Below, piece by piece: positions 9,060-15,913 of a stretch of DNA of 37,140 nucleotides (position 1 is the stretch's first letter; each line of letters opens with the position of its first letter). The position numbers were made by a program, and so were the translations under genes. The notes under the pieces are model-generated. The model was given only the letters and a program-made list of their open reading frames with translations, was not told the DNA's origin and searched no databases. The stretch lies in NCBI GenBank assembly GCA_016296435.1, contig JAEDJI010000003.1, forward strand, positions 1-37,140, read 5' to 3'. This stretch comes from Bacilli bacterium (GTDB lineage: Bacteria > Bacillota_I > Bacilli_A > RF39 > UBA660).

Positions 9060-9797
9060 TTAATTTATACCTTGTTTGGTATAAATTATGTCTTGTTCAG
9101 TAAGAGTTTTTAATAATTCCTTTTTTTTATCTCTTGCAATCATATTTGTTTGATAATGATTGGTGAAACTTATTATTCCATTAACATGGTCATATATTCT
9201 TATTTCTCTTATATTAACAAAAACACTTCGATGAATCATCATGAAATCTTTGTTAAGTTTTTTCTTTATATTATTTAGTGTTTCTTTAATTATGTATTTT
9301 CTGTTTTTGCATATAATTTGAGTATACTTTGAGTTTTGTAATTTTTCTATACAAACAATATCCGAAAGTGGAACTAAAAATAGCACCCCGTTTTGTTTGA
9401 ACCAAAACATATTAGAGTCTTGCAAATATACTTTTTTTAACTCTTTAATTGTCGTCACTAGATTTGTAGGCATATTATAGCTACCTAGTATAGTAGTCAT
9501 TACATTATATTTTGTTAATTCAAAATTATTTTTAAAATTAATGATAATAATATATGACTGATAATCATCTCTTTCCTTTCTTATATAATTAACAATTAAC
9601 TCTGCATCTATTAGTGAGTTATTTTCAATTATATAAATATTTTTTGTTCTATTATTTTCAACATACTTCTTCATATTATTAATATCATCGAATTTATAAC
9701 TATGATATTCTATTTTTGAACCAAGTAATGATTCGCTAATCACCCTTTCGTACCCCTTTATATCTTGCTCAATACTGCCTAAAATAACGAAGTTCAT
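9060..9797 (-). CDS. LytTR response regulator with a degenerate receiver domain
   Basis: The C-terminal half (about 135-240) is a LytTR DNA-binding domain: WFKQNGVLFLVPLSDIVCIEK, a central SKYTQIICKNRKYIIKETL, and FMMIHRSVFVNIREI, as in AgrA. Residues 1-120 fold like a receiver by position, but the Asp expected at the end of beta-3 is E58 (IYIIENN) and the acidic pair near the N-terminus is missing. Phosphorylation seems unlikely. AGGAGA precedes the ATG at 9797. It is the last gene of the agr-like cluster and the likely transcription factor for it. No histidine kinase is encoded in the window. Confidence 0.85.
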   Translation of the reverse strand: MNFVILGSIEQDIKGYERVISESLLGSKIEYHSYKFDDINNMKKYVENNRTKNIYIIENNSLIDAELIVNYIRKERDDYQSYIIIINFKNNFELTKYNVMTTILGSYNMPTNLVTTIKELKKVYLQDSNMFWFKQNGVLFLVPLSDIVCIEKLQNSKYTQIICKNRKYIIKETLNNIKKKLNKDFMMIHRSVFVNIREIRIYDHVNGIISFTNHYQTNMIARDKKKELLKTLTEQDIIYTKQGIN

Positions 9798-9851
9798 AAC
9801 TTTCTCCTGATTAAATATTTTTATTTTTTATAATTGATGTGGTTTTTCTTA

Positions 9852-10103
9852 CTACTTAATTATTTTTATGAATGCTTGTTTATGAAAAGTGTTTATACTT
9901 CTAAGTGAATAGTGTCTATGTTTTTTGCCATATTTTTTAAAATCCATAGTGTCCGCTATAAATGTTAAGTTTTGGTGGTACCAATAAATTCTTATTATAA
10001 TTTCTTTTTCATAATCTGTTAATCCTTTTTGATCGCATAAATCTTCTAATTCTTGTAAAGAAGTTCCAACAATCAAAGTTCCTACTCCTAGTCTTTTTGG
10101 CAT
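9852..10103 (-). CDS. Small HTH protein resembling sigma region 4
   Basis: This 83-residue protein overlaps the end of agrB by 16 bases, so translation is coupled. Residues about 29-80 have the pattern of a sigma-70 region 4 helix-turn-helix: LTDYEKEIIIRIYWYHQNL, then FIADTMDF, then a basic recognition-like segment YSLRSINTFHKQAFIKI. There is no region 2, so it cannot be a full sigma factor. It may bind DNA or assist the LytTR protein. I do not know a named family, and the assignment rests on pattern only. It is not normally part of agr operons. Confidence 0.6.
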   Translation of the reverse strand: MPKRLGVGTLIVGTSLQELEDLCDQKGLTDYEKEIIIRIYWYHQNLTFIADTMDFKKYGKKHRHYSLRSINTFHKQAFIKIIK

Positions 10104-10534
10104 ACCTCATCTTCCTTTACTACTATATAATGCATGTATATTGATAACATAACTCCCATAACTACACATAAGAAAACGCTTATGTAAATGCTAGGAATTA
10201 ACCATGTTACCAGAAAAAATAAAGTCCAAGTAAATGTCGTGCATGTTATTGTTGAATTTAAGTGAAATGTTTCTCCTAAAAAACTCCTTGTAAAGAAAAA
10301 GCCTATTAAGAAAAATGATAATTCCACAAATGCATGATTGAAGCATGCGATTGCAACTACTCCTGCTGTTTGAAAAAGTTGTAATGGAATAGTTATTGCA
10401 TAAAACAATACATTTTCAATAGTCTTTTCTAATTTAGACGCAGTTTCTTGTGAAAAACTTTCTATTGTAGTTGTATCATTAAACCAAATACCATTTTTTC
10501 TTTTTTTTGAAGTGTTTTTTTGTTTTTCTTTCAT
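10088..10534 (-). CDS. agrB: AgrB-like membrane cysteine protease (autoinducer maturation)
   Basis: AgrB cleaves the precursor peptide and forms its thiolactone ring in the membrane. The 148-residue protein has a basic soluble start and about four hydrophobic segments (42-62, 68-82, 100-115, 118-140). The catalytic pair fits: H91 and C98 in FHLNSTITC, the same seven-residue spacing as His77 and Cys84 of S. aureus AgrB. The usual preceding RxxxGGxH block is replaced by TRSFLGETFH, so it is a distant member. At 148 residues it is shorter than the usual 190, lacking the last helices. AAGGGGA precedes the ATG. It lies 72 bases downstream of a candidate precursor peptide. Confidence 0.8.
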   Translation of the reverse strand: MKEKQKNTSKKRKNGIWFNDTTTIESFSQETASKLEKTIENVLFYAITIPLQLFQTAGVVAIACFNHAFVELSFFLIGFFFTRSFLGETFHLNSTITCTTFTWTLFFLVTWLIPSIYISVFLCVVMGVMLSIYMHYIVVKEDEVCQKD

Positions 10535-10566
10535 TTAATATTTCCCCTTAACTTTTGATGATTATA

Positions 10567-10599
10567 TAAATAATAGTAGGACCCATTTACTATTATTTA
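10567..10599 (-). promoter_or_regulatory. Stable intergenic hairpin between peptide gene and agrB
   Basis: Perfect 12-base arms (10567-10578 and 10588-10599) close on a 9-base loop. On the minus strand no T-run follows, so a full Rho-independent terminator is unlikely. Its place between the peptide and agrB suggests 3' end protection or processing that raises peptide mRNA over agrB mRNA. This is inference from position. Confidence 0.6.
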
Positions 10600-10606
10600 C
10601 AATTAA

Positions 10607-10696
10607 TTATTTAGCTAATTTTTTAGCTATTTTTTTGGCAAAGCTGCTTTCTTTTTTGAATTCTCCAATCCAGAATGGACAACCTAGTCCTCCCAT
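10607..10696 (-). CDS. Candidate AgrD-like precursor peptide, 29 residues
   Basis: A short frame starts at an ATG at 10696 with AGGAG nine bases upstream, overlaps the end of the membrane-protein gene by 13 bases, and stops 72 bases before agrB. The product begins MGGLGCPFWIGEF and ends in the cationic, amphipathic KKIAKKLAK. C6 followed by PFWI would give the standard five-residue thiolactone ring of an agr signal. Known AgrD proteins carry an N-terminal amphipathic leader, the Cys core, and an acidic tail; here the core is at the start and the amphipathic part follows. The position next to agrB is the main support. It could instead be a small bacteriocin-like peptide. Confidence 0.7.
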   Translation of the reverse strand: MGGLGCPFWIGEFKKESSFAKKIAKKLAK

Positions 10697-11289
10697 TTCT
10701 TATCTCTCCTTTTTTTCAGATATATTTCTTTTGCTAATATTATCATTAGCATAATTATGAAAAAATCCATTGTTAGAACCATTTTAGTTCCGTTATCTAT
10801 TGTCCCAATATTTATATTACTTGCTTTGAAGGTAAACCAAATAAATTGTACAAAAATACCTAGGATATATGAAATTATTCCATACAATATATATTTTGGT
10901 TTTTTCCCAGAAAAGAAATAACAAAATAGTAGGAAATAGATAATTATGAATCCTTGCATGACAATATAGTTATCTAAAAGACTAACAAGAAAATTAGCAA
11001 ATAGGTATAATATTGCATATGGTAGTATCTTTTTTATTTCTTTTATTCTAAATACTACAAGAGCCATTGTAAAAAAATTTAACAATGAAATTATTATTGA
11101 TGCTATATAATCAACTACCTTATTTGCGTTAATTTTTACTAAGTTATCGACAGTGATTTCATAATTCGGTAATCCAATACTATCTAATAATGTATTAGTT
11201 ATTATTAGAAATACCATAATTATCAATAACCATATTGCAACTTTAGCAACTTTTTCATTAACACCTAACCATTTAAAAAATTCTTTCAT
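10684..11289 (-). CDS. Six-helix membrane protein of the agr-like locus (kinase-less sensor candidate)
   Basis: I start at the ATG at 11289 (MKEFFKWLG), giving 201 residues; upstream TTG and ATG codons have poorer ribosome sites. Hydrophobic helices lie at about 17-36, 60-80, 88-107, 109-128, 137-155 and 173-190. The chain ends in a short cytoplasmic tail, KKRRDKKWED. Number and spacing of helices resemble the sensor half of AgrC, but no DHp or ATPase domain follows. It is directly coupled to the peptide gene. It could be a sensor, a peptide exporter or an immunity protein. I have no family match. Confidence 0.65.
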   Translation of the reverse strand: MKEFFKWLGVNEKVAKVAIWLLIIMVFLIITNTLLDSIGLPNYEITVDNLVKINANKVVDYIASIIISLLNFFTMALVVFRIKEIKKILPYAILYLFANFLVSLLDNYIVMQGFIIIYFLLFCYFFSGKKPKYILYGIISYILGIFVQFIWFTFKASNINIGTIDNGTKMVLTMDFFIIMLMIILAKEIYLKKRRDKKWED

Positions 11290-11398
11290 AAATAACCACA
11301 TCTCCAATATAGCACATATTAAAATATCTTTCGTGCAATTTTTGAAATTTTTTTATTTTTTTTACATTTTTTGGCAAATTTTTCCTTTTTTCGATTTT

Positions 11399-11407
11399 AT
11401 TTTAGCA
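11399..11407 (-). promoter_or_regulatory. Possible extended -10 for the agr-like operon
   Basis: On the minus strand TGC TAAAAT (11399-11407) is an extended -10 about 110 bases before the first gene, without a good -35. A second TGC TATATT lies at about 11308-11316 but is too close to the start. The stretch 11290-11437 is otherwise A- and T-runs; I see no clear LytTR direct-repeat pair in it. Confidence 0.35.
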
Positions 11408-11437
11408 CTTTGCAAACAAAAAGAAAAGAAAAACTTA

Positions 11438-12499
11438 TTATTTTTCCCTTTTGTTAACCGTTAGTTTATTTTTTTCTGATATTATTCCTGTTCTAAATAC
11501 AATCCATAATATTAATGCTAATATTGTTAGGTAGACATAAATACCTATTTTTTTATTTCCTGTTATATATATGATTGATGCTATTGCAAACAGTATATTC
11601 ATTGCATATATTGCTAAAACTGTATTTCTATGAGATAATCCTAAACTTAATAGTTGGTGATGTAAATGGCATTTGTCCGGCATATATATTGGTTGATGTT
11701 TTAAACTTCTTCTTATTATTGCAAATAATGTATCTAAAATTGGTATTCCTAGTATTAGTATTGGAACAAATAGTGAAATCATGGTTGCAGTTTTAAATCC
11801 TAATAGTGATATTACTGCGATCATGAACCCCTGAAACATCGAACCTGAGTCTCCCGAAAATATTTTTGCAGGATAAAAATTGTGATATAAAAAACCTAGG
11901 GTTGAACCTAACATAATGAATGCTAGTGTTATGTTTAATGCACCCATTGTTCCTTTTATAAATGCTATTATTCCTATCGTTAAGTAAAATATTGCACATG
12001 TCCCACCAGATAATCCATCTAGTCCATCAATTAGATTGATTATATTTATACATCCTAGTATGAATAGAACTGTTAGTGGATATGATAAAATACCGAAATT
12101 TATGTATAATCCGAATAGTGTTACTTTGTTTAGCAAGATGTTGCCATAGAAGATTACTATACATGCTGCGATTATTTGACCAATTAGTTTTGTTTTCGCA
12201 TCTAGTGGTTTTATATCATCAATTACTCCGGTTAGAATTATAATGAAACTTCCTATTAGTATTGAGTTCATTTGAATGCTTTGAACACCGAATAACATAT
12301 AACCAAATAGAAATCCTAAAAATATTCCTAATCCTCCAAGTCTTGGCATTGGTTTAGTGTGTACTTTTCTTTTGTTTGGAATATCCATTGCCCCAATGTG
12401 GATAGCTATTTTTTTGATATAGAATGTTAGTGCTAGTGTGATTATTAAGCATGTTAATACTATGAATAGAATGTGCAATTGATTGTTGATATCTAGCAT
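11438..12499 (-). CDS. tagO: Undecaprenyl-phosphate GlcNAc-1-phosphate transferase
   Basis: This 353-residue polytopic enzyme transfers a HexNAc-1-phosphate to undecaprenyl phosphate and commits the lipid carrier to teichoic-acid or polysaccharide synthesis. Family motifs are all present: RKVHTKPMPRLGG near the start, DDIKPLDAKTKLIGQ on the cytoplasmic loop, NIINLIDGLDGLSGG with the catalytic Asp pair, GDSGSMFQGF, and the His-rich DKCHLHHQLLSLGLSH. About ten membrane helices are visible. AGGTGGTGAT precedes the ATG. It stands alone downstream of mbl, with its own promoter. A WecA-like role in another surface glycan is possible. Confidence 0.93.
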   Translation of the reverse strand: MLDINNQLHILFIVLTCLIITLALTFYIKKIAIHIGAMDIPNKRKVHTKPMPRLGGLGIFLGFLFGYMLFGVQSIQMNSILIGSFIIILTGVIDDIKPLDAKTKLIGQIIAACIVIFYGNILLNKVTLFGLYINFGILSYPLTVLFILGCINIINLIDGLDGLSGGTCAIFYLTIGIIAFIKGTMGALNITLAFIMLGSTLGFLYHNFYPAKIFSGDSGSMFQGFMIAVISLLGFKTATMISLFVPILILGIPILDTLFAIIRRSLKHQPIYMPDKCHLHHQLLSLGLSHRNTVLAIYAMNILFAIASIIYITGNKKIGIYVYLTILALILWIVFRTGIISEKNKLTVNKREK

Positions 12500-12518
12500 T
12501 TTATCACCACCTAAGTTA

Positions 12519-12548
12519 ATTATATCATATTTTTACTTATTTCAACAA
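12519..12548 (-). promoter_or_regulatory. Probable tagO promoter
   Basis: TTGTTG (12543-12548), 18 bases, then TATAAT (12519-12524) with a TG one base ahead (extended -10) on the minus strand, about 20 bases before the tagO ATG. Confidence 0.6.
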
Positions 12549-12552
12549 AAAA

Positions 12553-12603
12553 GAACAGGATATTAGTCTATATAATATATCTTTTCTAACATTATTCCTG
12601 TTC
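12553..12603 (-). terminator. Long-loop terminator after mbl
   Basis: Arms GAACAGGA (12553-12560 on the plus strand) and TCCTGTTC (12596-12603) pair 8 bp around a 35-base AT-rich loop with a possible inner TTAG/CTAA stem. On the minus strand the stem is followed by TTTTTTG. One arm lies in the last codons of mbl. Confidence 0.65.
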
Positions 12604-13546
12604 CTTCAGCTACACATGCAAGTGGATTTTCTGCTATTTTAACTGGTACTTTTAATTCTTCTTCTAATAGTTCTTTCAAGTTTTGAAGCATTGCTCCTCC
12701 TCCAGTTAGCATTATTCCATTTTCAATAATGTCAGATGCTAATTCTGGGGGAGTTTGTTCTAATACTACTTTTATCATTGATATAATTTTATTAACACTG
12801 TCTTTTAGTGCTTCTTCTACTTCATCACTTGTTATTGTAATGGTTTTGGGAAGTCCTCCGATTAGGTCTCTTCCTCTTATTTCTAATTTTTCTTTTTTTG
12901 TGCTTTTTACTGTTCCTATTTTAATCTTTATATTTTCTGCTGTTTTTTCTCCAATTAAAAGTTTGTATTTATTTTTTACATATTCTATTATATTTTCATC
13001 AAATGTATTTCCTGCTGTTTTTATTGAGGCACTTGTTACTATATTGCCTAATGAAAGAACTGCGATATCAGTTGTTCCCCCACCGATGTCTACGACCATA
13101 TTACCAATAGGTTCTCCTATTTCTAAACCTGCTCCTATTGCTGCAACTTTAGGTTCTTCTTCAATGAATACTTTTTTTGCTCCTGTTCTTTCTGCTGCTT
13201 CTTTTATAGCGTTTTTTTCTACTTCTGTTATATTTGATGGACAGCATATTATTATCCTTGGTTTTACAATTTTATTTTTTATATTTATTTTTTTTAGAAG
13301 ATAGGATAGTAGTGTTTCTACCATTTCGAAGTCTGCAATTACTCCATCTTTCATGGGTTTTATTGCCCTTATTTTTCCTGGTGTTCTTCCTAGCATTTTA
13401 TTTGCTTCTTCTCCAAAAGCAATTGGTTTTTTGGTTTGTTCATCTATTACTATTACACTTGGTTCATTTACAATTATTCCTTCTCCTTTAACATAAACTA
13501 ATATATTGACTGTTCCTAGATCAATTCCTATATCTTTATTAAACAT
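12563..13546 (-). CDS. mbl: MreB-family actin-like cell-shape protein, probably Mbl
   Basis: This 327-residue protein has the MreB nucleotide pocket: DIGIDLGTVNILVY (phosphate 1), VVDIGGGTTDIAVL (phosphate 2) and IMLTGGGAMLQNL (adenosine), plus EEEPKVAAIGAGL. It should form membrane filaments that guide lateral wall synthesis. The choice of Mbl over MreB rests on context: it follows a SpoIIQ-like gene after one base, with ywzB just upstream, close to the Bacillus order ywzB, spoIID, spoIIQ, spoIIID, mbl. mreC and mreD are not nearby, which also argues against MreB. Confidence 0.9.
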   Translation of the reverse strand: MFNKDIGIDLGTVNILVYVKGEGIIVNEPSVIVIDEQTKKPIAFGEEANKMLGRTPGKIRAIKPMKDGVIADFEMVETLLSYLLKKINIKNKIVKPRIIICCPSNITEVEKNAIKEAAERTGAKKVFIEEEPKVAAIGAGLEIGEPIGNMVVDIGGGTTDIAVLSLGNIVTSASIKTAGNTFDENIIEYVKNKYKLLIGEKTAENIKIKIGTVKSTKKEKLEIRGRDLIGGLPKTITITSDEVEEALKDSVNKIISMIKVVLEQTPPELASDIIENGIMLTGGGAMLQNLKELLEEELKVPVKIAENPLACVAEGTGIMLEKIYYID

Positions 13547-13547
13547 A

Positions 13548-14180
13548 TTAATATTCCTTTATATTCTCATTGAAAAATTTTTCCGGATCTATTAGTTTAT
13601 TATTGCTATATAATTCAAAATGTAAATGATTTCCTAAATCTTGATTTATTGCATTGGTAGATGATGATGCTATTATTTGTCCTTGTTTTATTTCTTCTTT
13701 TTCCTTTACAAGTACGTCTTTTACACTTTGATAAACACTAATTAAATTATCATTATGTTTTATCTTTATAGTGGTTCCTGTTATATCATCTTTTGTTACT
13801 GACAGAACTTTTCCATCTTTAATTGCATTTACTTTAAATACTGTATCATTTATATAGTCTACTCCACTGTTTTGAATATAAGTATTTTCATAGTATATAA
13901 TTGATTTTTCTTGTGTTTCTTTGTTTTGATAGTCATAAAATGTTTTTCCTACTTTTACTTTATCATCATTGTATGGTCTTACTACATTTTTTTGTTCTTC
14001 TTTTGTAACTGGCACAACATTATCAGTAAGTACTTCATACGAAACATATGTATAGTTTTCATTTATTTTGGAATCTACTACTGACATTGACCTCACTAGG
14101 GCAAAGCTAAGTAAACAGAATATACATATACTTGCAAATATAATTCCTTCTACTGTGTAGTTTCTTGTTATTTTTTTCAT
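13548..14180 (-). CDS. spoIIQ: SpoIIQ-like M23-fold membrane protein with incomplete metal site
   Basis: The 210-residue protein has a membrane helix at about 10-30 and a C-terminal LytM/M23 domain at about 100-205. The HxH motif is kept (NHLHFEL, H185 and H187) and D108 is present, but the first metal-binding His is N104 (NSGVD). Bacillus SpoIIQ also lacks this His. Other matches to SpoIIQ are ISVYQSV and GQIIASSSTN with LGNHLHFE. In sporulation SpoIIQ forms the forespore side of the engulfment channel with SpoIIIAH. The neighbours ywzB and mbl support the call. A housekeeping wall-binding role is the alternative. Confidence 0.8.
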   Translation of the reverse strand: MKKITRNYTVEGIIFASICIFCLLSFALVRSMSVVDSKINENYTYVSYEVLTDNVVPVTKEEQKNVVRPYNDDKVKVGKTFYDYQNKETQEKSIIYYENTYIQNSGVDYINDTVFKVNAIKDGKVLSVTKDDITGTTIKIKHNDNLISVYQSVKDVLVKEKEEIKQGQIIASSSTNAINQDLGNHLHFELYSNNKLIDPEKFFNENIKEY

Positions 14181-14190
14181 TATAAAATCA

Positions 14191-14220
14191 CCTCATTAAA
14201 AGTTTTAACAATTAATGAGG
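14191..14220 (-). promoter_or_regulatory. Hairpin covering the spoIIQ ribosome-binding site
   Basis: On the minus strand CCTCATTAA (14212-14220) can pair perfectly with TTAATGAGG (14191-14199), loop 12 bases. The 3' arm contains the GAGG of the spoIIQ ribosome site, which ends 8 bases before the ATG. The hairpin would mask it. On the plus strand the same hairpin is followed by TTTTTATT and could also stop antisense transcription. Confidence 0.55.
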
Positions 14221-14235
14221 TTTTTATTCATAAAC

Positions 14236-14430
14236 TTAAAATATTTTTATAGTTGTTGCTATTTCATATATAAAGTTTGTAACTAAATATATTAAAGAAA
14301 CTGCTAAAAAGAAGTAAAATAGTCGTGCTTGAAATACTTTGTTTTTTTTAAATATATTATTTATATTTATTGAGTCTAATGATATTATTACTAATATTGT
14401 TATTAAAAAGTATAGAGTTATTTTACCCAT
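14236..14430 (-). CDS. ywzB: DUF1146 small membrane protein (YwzB)
   Basis: The 64-residue protein has two membrane helices, and its middle, INNIFKKNKVFQARLFYFFLA, followed by SLIYLVTNFIYE, matches the DUF1146/YwzB signature I know from Bacillus. I start at the ATG at 14430, seven bases after GGAG; the ATG six bases earlier is too close to that site. The start overlaps the end of rpiB by eight bases. Function is unknown in the family. In Bacillus it lies between the ATP synthase and spoIID/spoIIQ/mbl genes, which fits this neighbourhood. Confidence 0.8.
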   Translation of the reverse strand: MGKITLYFLITILVIISLDSININNIFKKNKVFQARLFYFFLAVSLIYLVTNFIYEIATTIKIF

Positions 14431-14863
14431 TTTCATACTCCTTGATTTGATTTATTCTTTTTATATATTTTTCTTGTTTGTTTTCTTTTGATGTTAAATA
14501 TGTTTTTATAATTTGTTTTGTTTTGAATTTTGACATTTCTCCGGATAACGCTATTATATTAGCGTGATTGTGTTCTTTAGCAAGTCGTGCTTCTTTTTTA
14601 TTTGATACTTTTGCACAGATTATTCCTTTCACTTTATTGCAGGCTATTGAGATGCCTATTCCTGTCCCACAAATGGCAATTCCTAAATCGGCTTTCTTTT
14701 CTTTTATTGTTTCTCCTAGTAGTATTCCATATTTTGGATAATCTACTGGTTCTTTGCTTGTTGTCCCTAAGTCTAATACTTCATAGTTTTGGTTTTTTAA
14801 GTATTTTTTCAATTCTTGTTTCATTTCATAGCCACGATGATCTGATGCTATTGCTATTCTCAT
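14423..14863 (-). CDS. rpiB: Ribose-5-phosphate isomerase B
   Basis: RpiB interconverts ribose-5-phosphate and ribulose-5-phosphate in the pentose phosphate pathway. The protein is 146 residues from the ATG at 14863, which has AGGTGAT upstream; a GTG nine bases earlier lies in that site. Active-site residues are present: D8-H9 (ASDHRG), C65 in ICGTGIGISIACNK, and H98 in EHNHANIIALSG. Length is typical. In Bacillus the homologue ywlF is also in the atp-ywzB region, so the context is conserved. It sits just after the terminator of the Dus gene. Confidence 0.93.
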   Translation of the reverse strand: MRIAIASDHRGYEMKQELKKYLKNQNYEVLDLGTTSKEPVDYPKYGILLGETIKEKKADLGIAICGTGIGISIACNKVKGIICAKVSNKKEARLAKEHNHANIIALSGEMSKFKTKQIIKTYLTSKENKQEKYIKRINQIKEYENG

Positions 14864-14900
14864 TTTTATCACCTATATTTAGTATACTATTTTATAATAA

Positions 14901-14922
14901 AAAAAGATACTTTTTTGTATCT
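14901..14922 (-). terminator. Terminator after the Dus gene
   Basis: AGATAC (14905-14910 on the plus strand) and GTATCT (14917-14922) pair around a six-base loop, and the minus strand continues with seven T residues. It overlaps the Dus stop codon. Confidence 0.85.
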
Positions 14923-15895
14923 ATTTGACATTTTCTCTTATCTCATTTAATATCTCTTTAAATTCTTTTTCTGTTTTACATGATGTTATTTTACTTTTAT
15001 ATTCTTTTATATTTGGTAGTCCTTTTATATACCAAAGAGCGTGCATTCTAATTTCTAGTAGTGCTTGTTTTTCACTTGTATATTTTTTTAAAAGATCATA
15101 GTGATGTTCTATCATATCTATTTTTTCTATATTTGTTGGTGGTTGTATTATCTTGTTGTTTTCTATGTATTCTACACATTCTTTTATGAACCATGGATTG
15201 CCTAGTGTTGCTCTTCCAATCATTATAGCATCACATTTTGTTTCCTCAAGCATTTTTTTGGCATCATATATTGTTTTTATGTCTCCATTTCCTATTACTG
15301 GTATTTTAACGTTTTCTTTTACTTGTTTTATTATGTCCCAGTTGGCTTTTCCACTGTAGCCTTGCTTTCTTGTTCTAGCATGTATAGCTATTAATGATGC
15401 CCCAGCTTGTTCTATTTTTTTTGATACTTCAACTGCATTTATATTATTTTCGTCCCAACCACTTCTTATTTTTACGCTTATTGGTGTTTTGGTATTTTCT
15501 ACTACTGCTTTCACTATTTCATATATTTTATCTGGGTTTTTTAATAAGGCACTTCCTGCTTGAGATTTTAATGCTATTTTAGGGACTGGACATCCCATAT
15601 TTATGTCTATTATGTCAGGATGATAATTATCTTCTATATATTTTGCTGCTTGAACGAATGAATCGACATCGTTTCCAAATATCTGAATACTTATCGGTCT
15701 TTCTGTTTCATTAAAATTTATTAAATCTATAGTTTTTTGACTGCCATATTTGATACCCATTGTGCTTATCATTTCTGAATATATTAAACCTGCATCCATT
15801 TCTTTTATAATTGTTCTAAAACTTATATTGGATATTCCAGCCATTGGTGCGAAAACTACTTTATTTTTAATTTCTAAATTTCCTACTTTAAACAT
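14921..15895 (-). CDS. dusB: tRNA-dihydrouridine synthase
   Basis: This FMN enzyme reduces uridines in the tRNA D-loop. The 324-residue chain starts with VVFAPMAGISNISFRTI (FMN-binding barrel strand), has the catalytic Cys C102 in DINMGCPVPKI, IHARTRKQGYSGKANWD, and the phosphate loop IPVIGNGDI followed by IMIGRATLGNPWF. The C-terminal helical domain is present. It follows a lipoprotein gene by 18 bases and ends at a strong terminator. The B letter follows the usual Firmicutes naming; the uridine position modified is not readable here. Confidence 0.93.
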   Translation of the reverse strand: MFKVGNLEIKNKVVFAPMAGISNISFRTIIKEMDAGLIYSEMISTMGIKYGSQKTIDLINFNETERPISIQIFGNDVDSFVQAAKYIEDNYHPDIIDINMGCPVPKIALKSQAGSALLKNPDKIYEIVKAVVENTKTPISVKIRSGWDENNINAVEVSKKIEQAGASLIAIHARTRKQGYSGKANWDIIKQVKENVKIPVIGNGDIKTIYDAKKMLEETKCDAIMIGRATLGNPWFIKECVEYIENNKIIQPPTNIEKIDMIEHHYDLLKKYTSEKQALLEIRMHALWYIKGLPNIKEYKSKITSCKTEKEFKEILNEIRENVK

Positions 15896-15913
15896 ATTTT
15901 TTACCTTTCTACC

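Noticed and set aside
11300..11420. LytTR direct-repeat operator above the agr-like operon
   Set aside because: TTTGC-type words recur at irregular distances of about 36-41 bases in poly-A background; they do not form the paired 9-bp repeats with 12-13 bases between that LytTR proteins use.
12729..13304. Long plus-strand frame opposite mbl
   Set aside because: It is the complement of a strongly conserved gene, has no ribosome site, and its Ser/Leu/Phe-rich composition is typical of an antisense shadow. The same applies to the other plus-strand frames opposite known genes.
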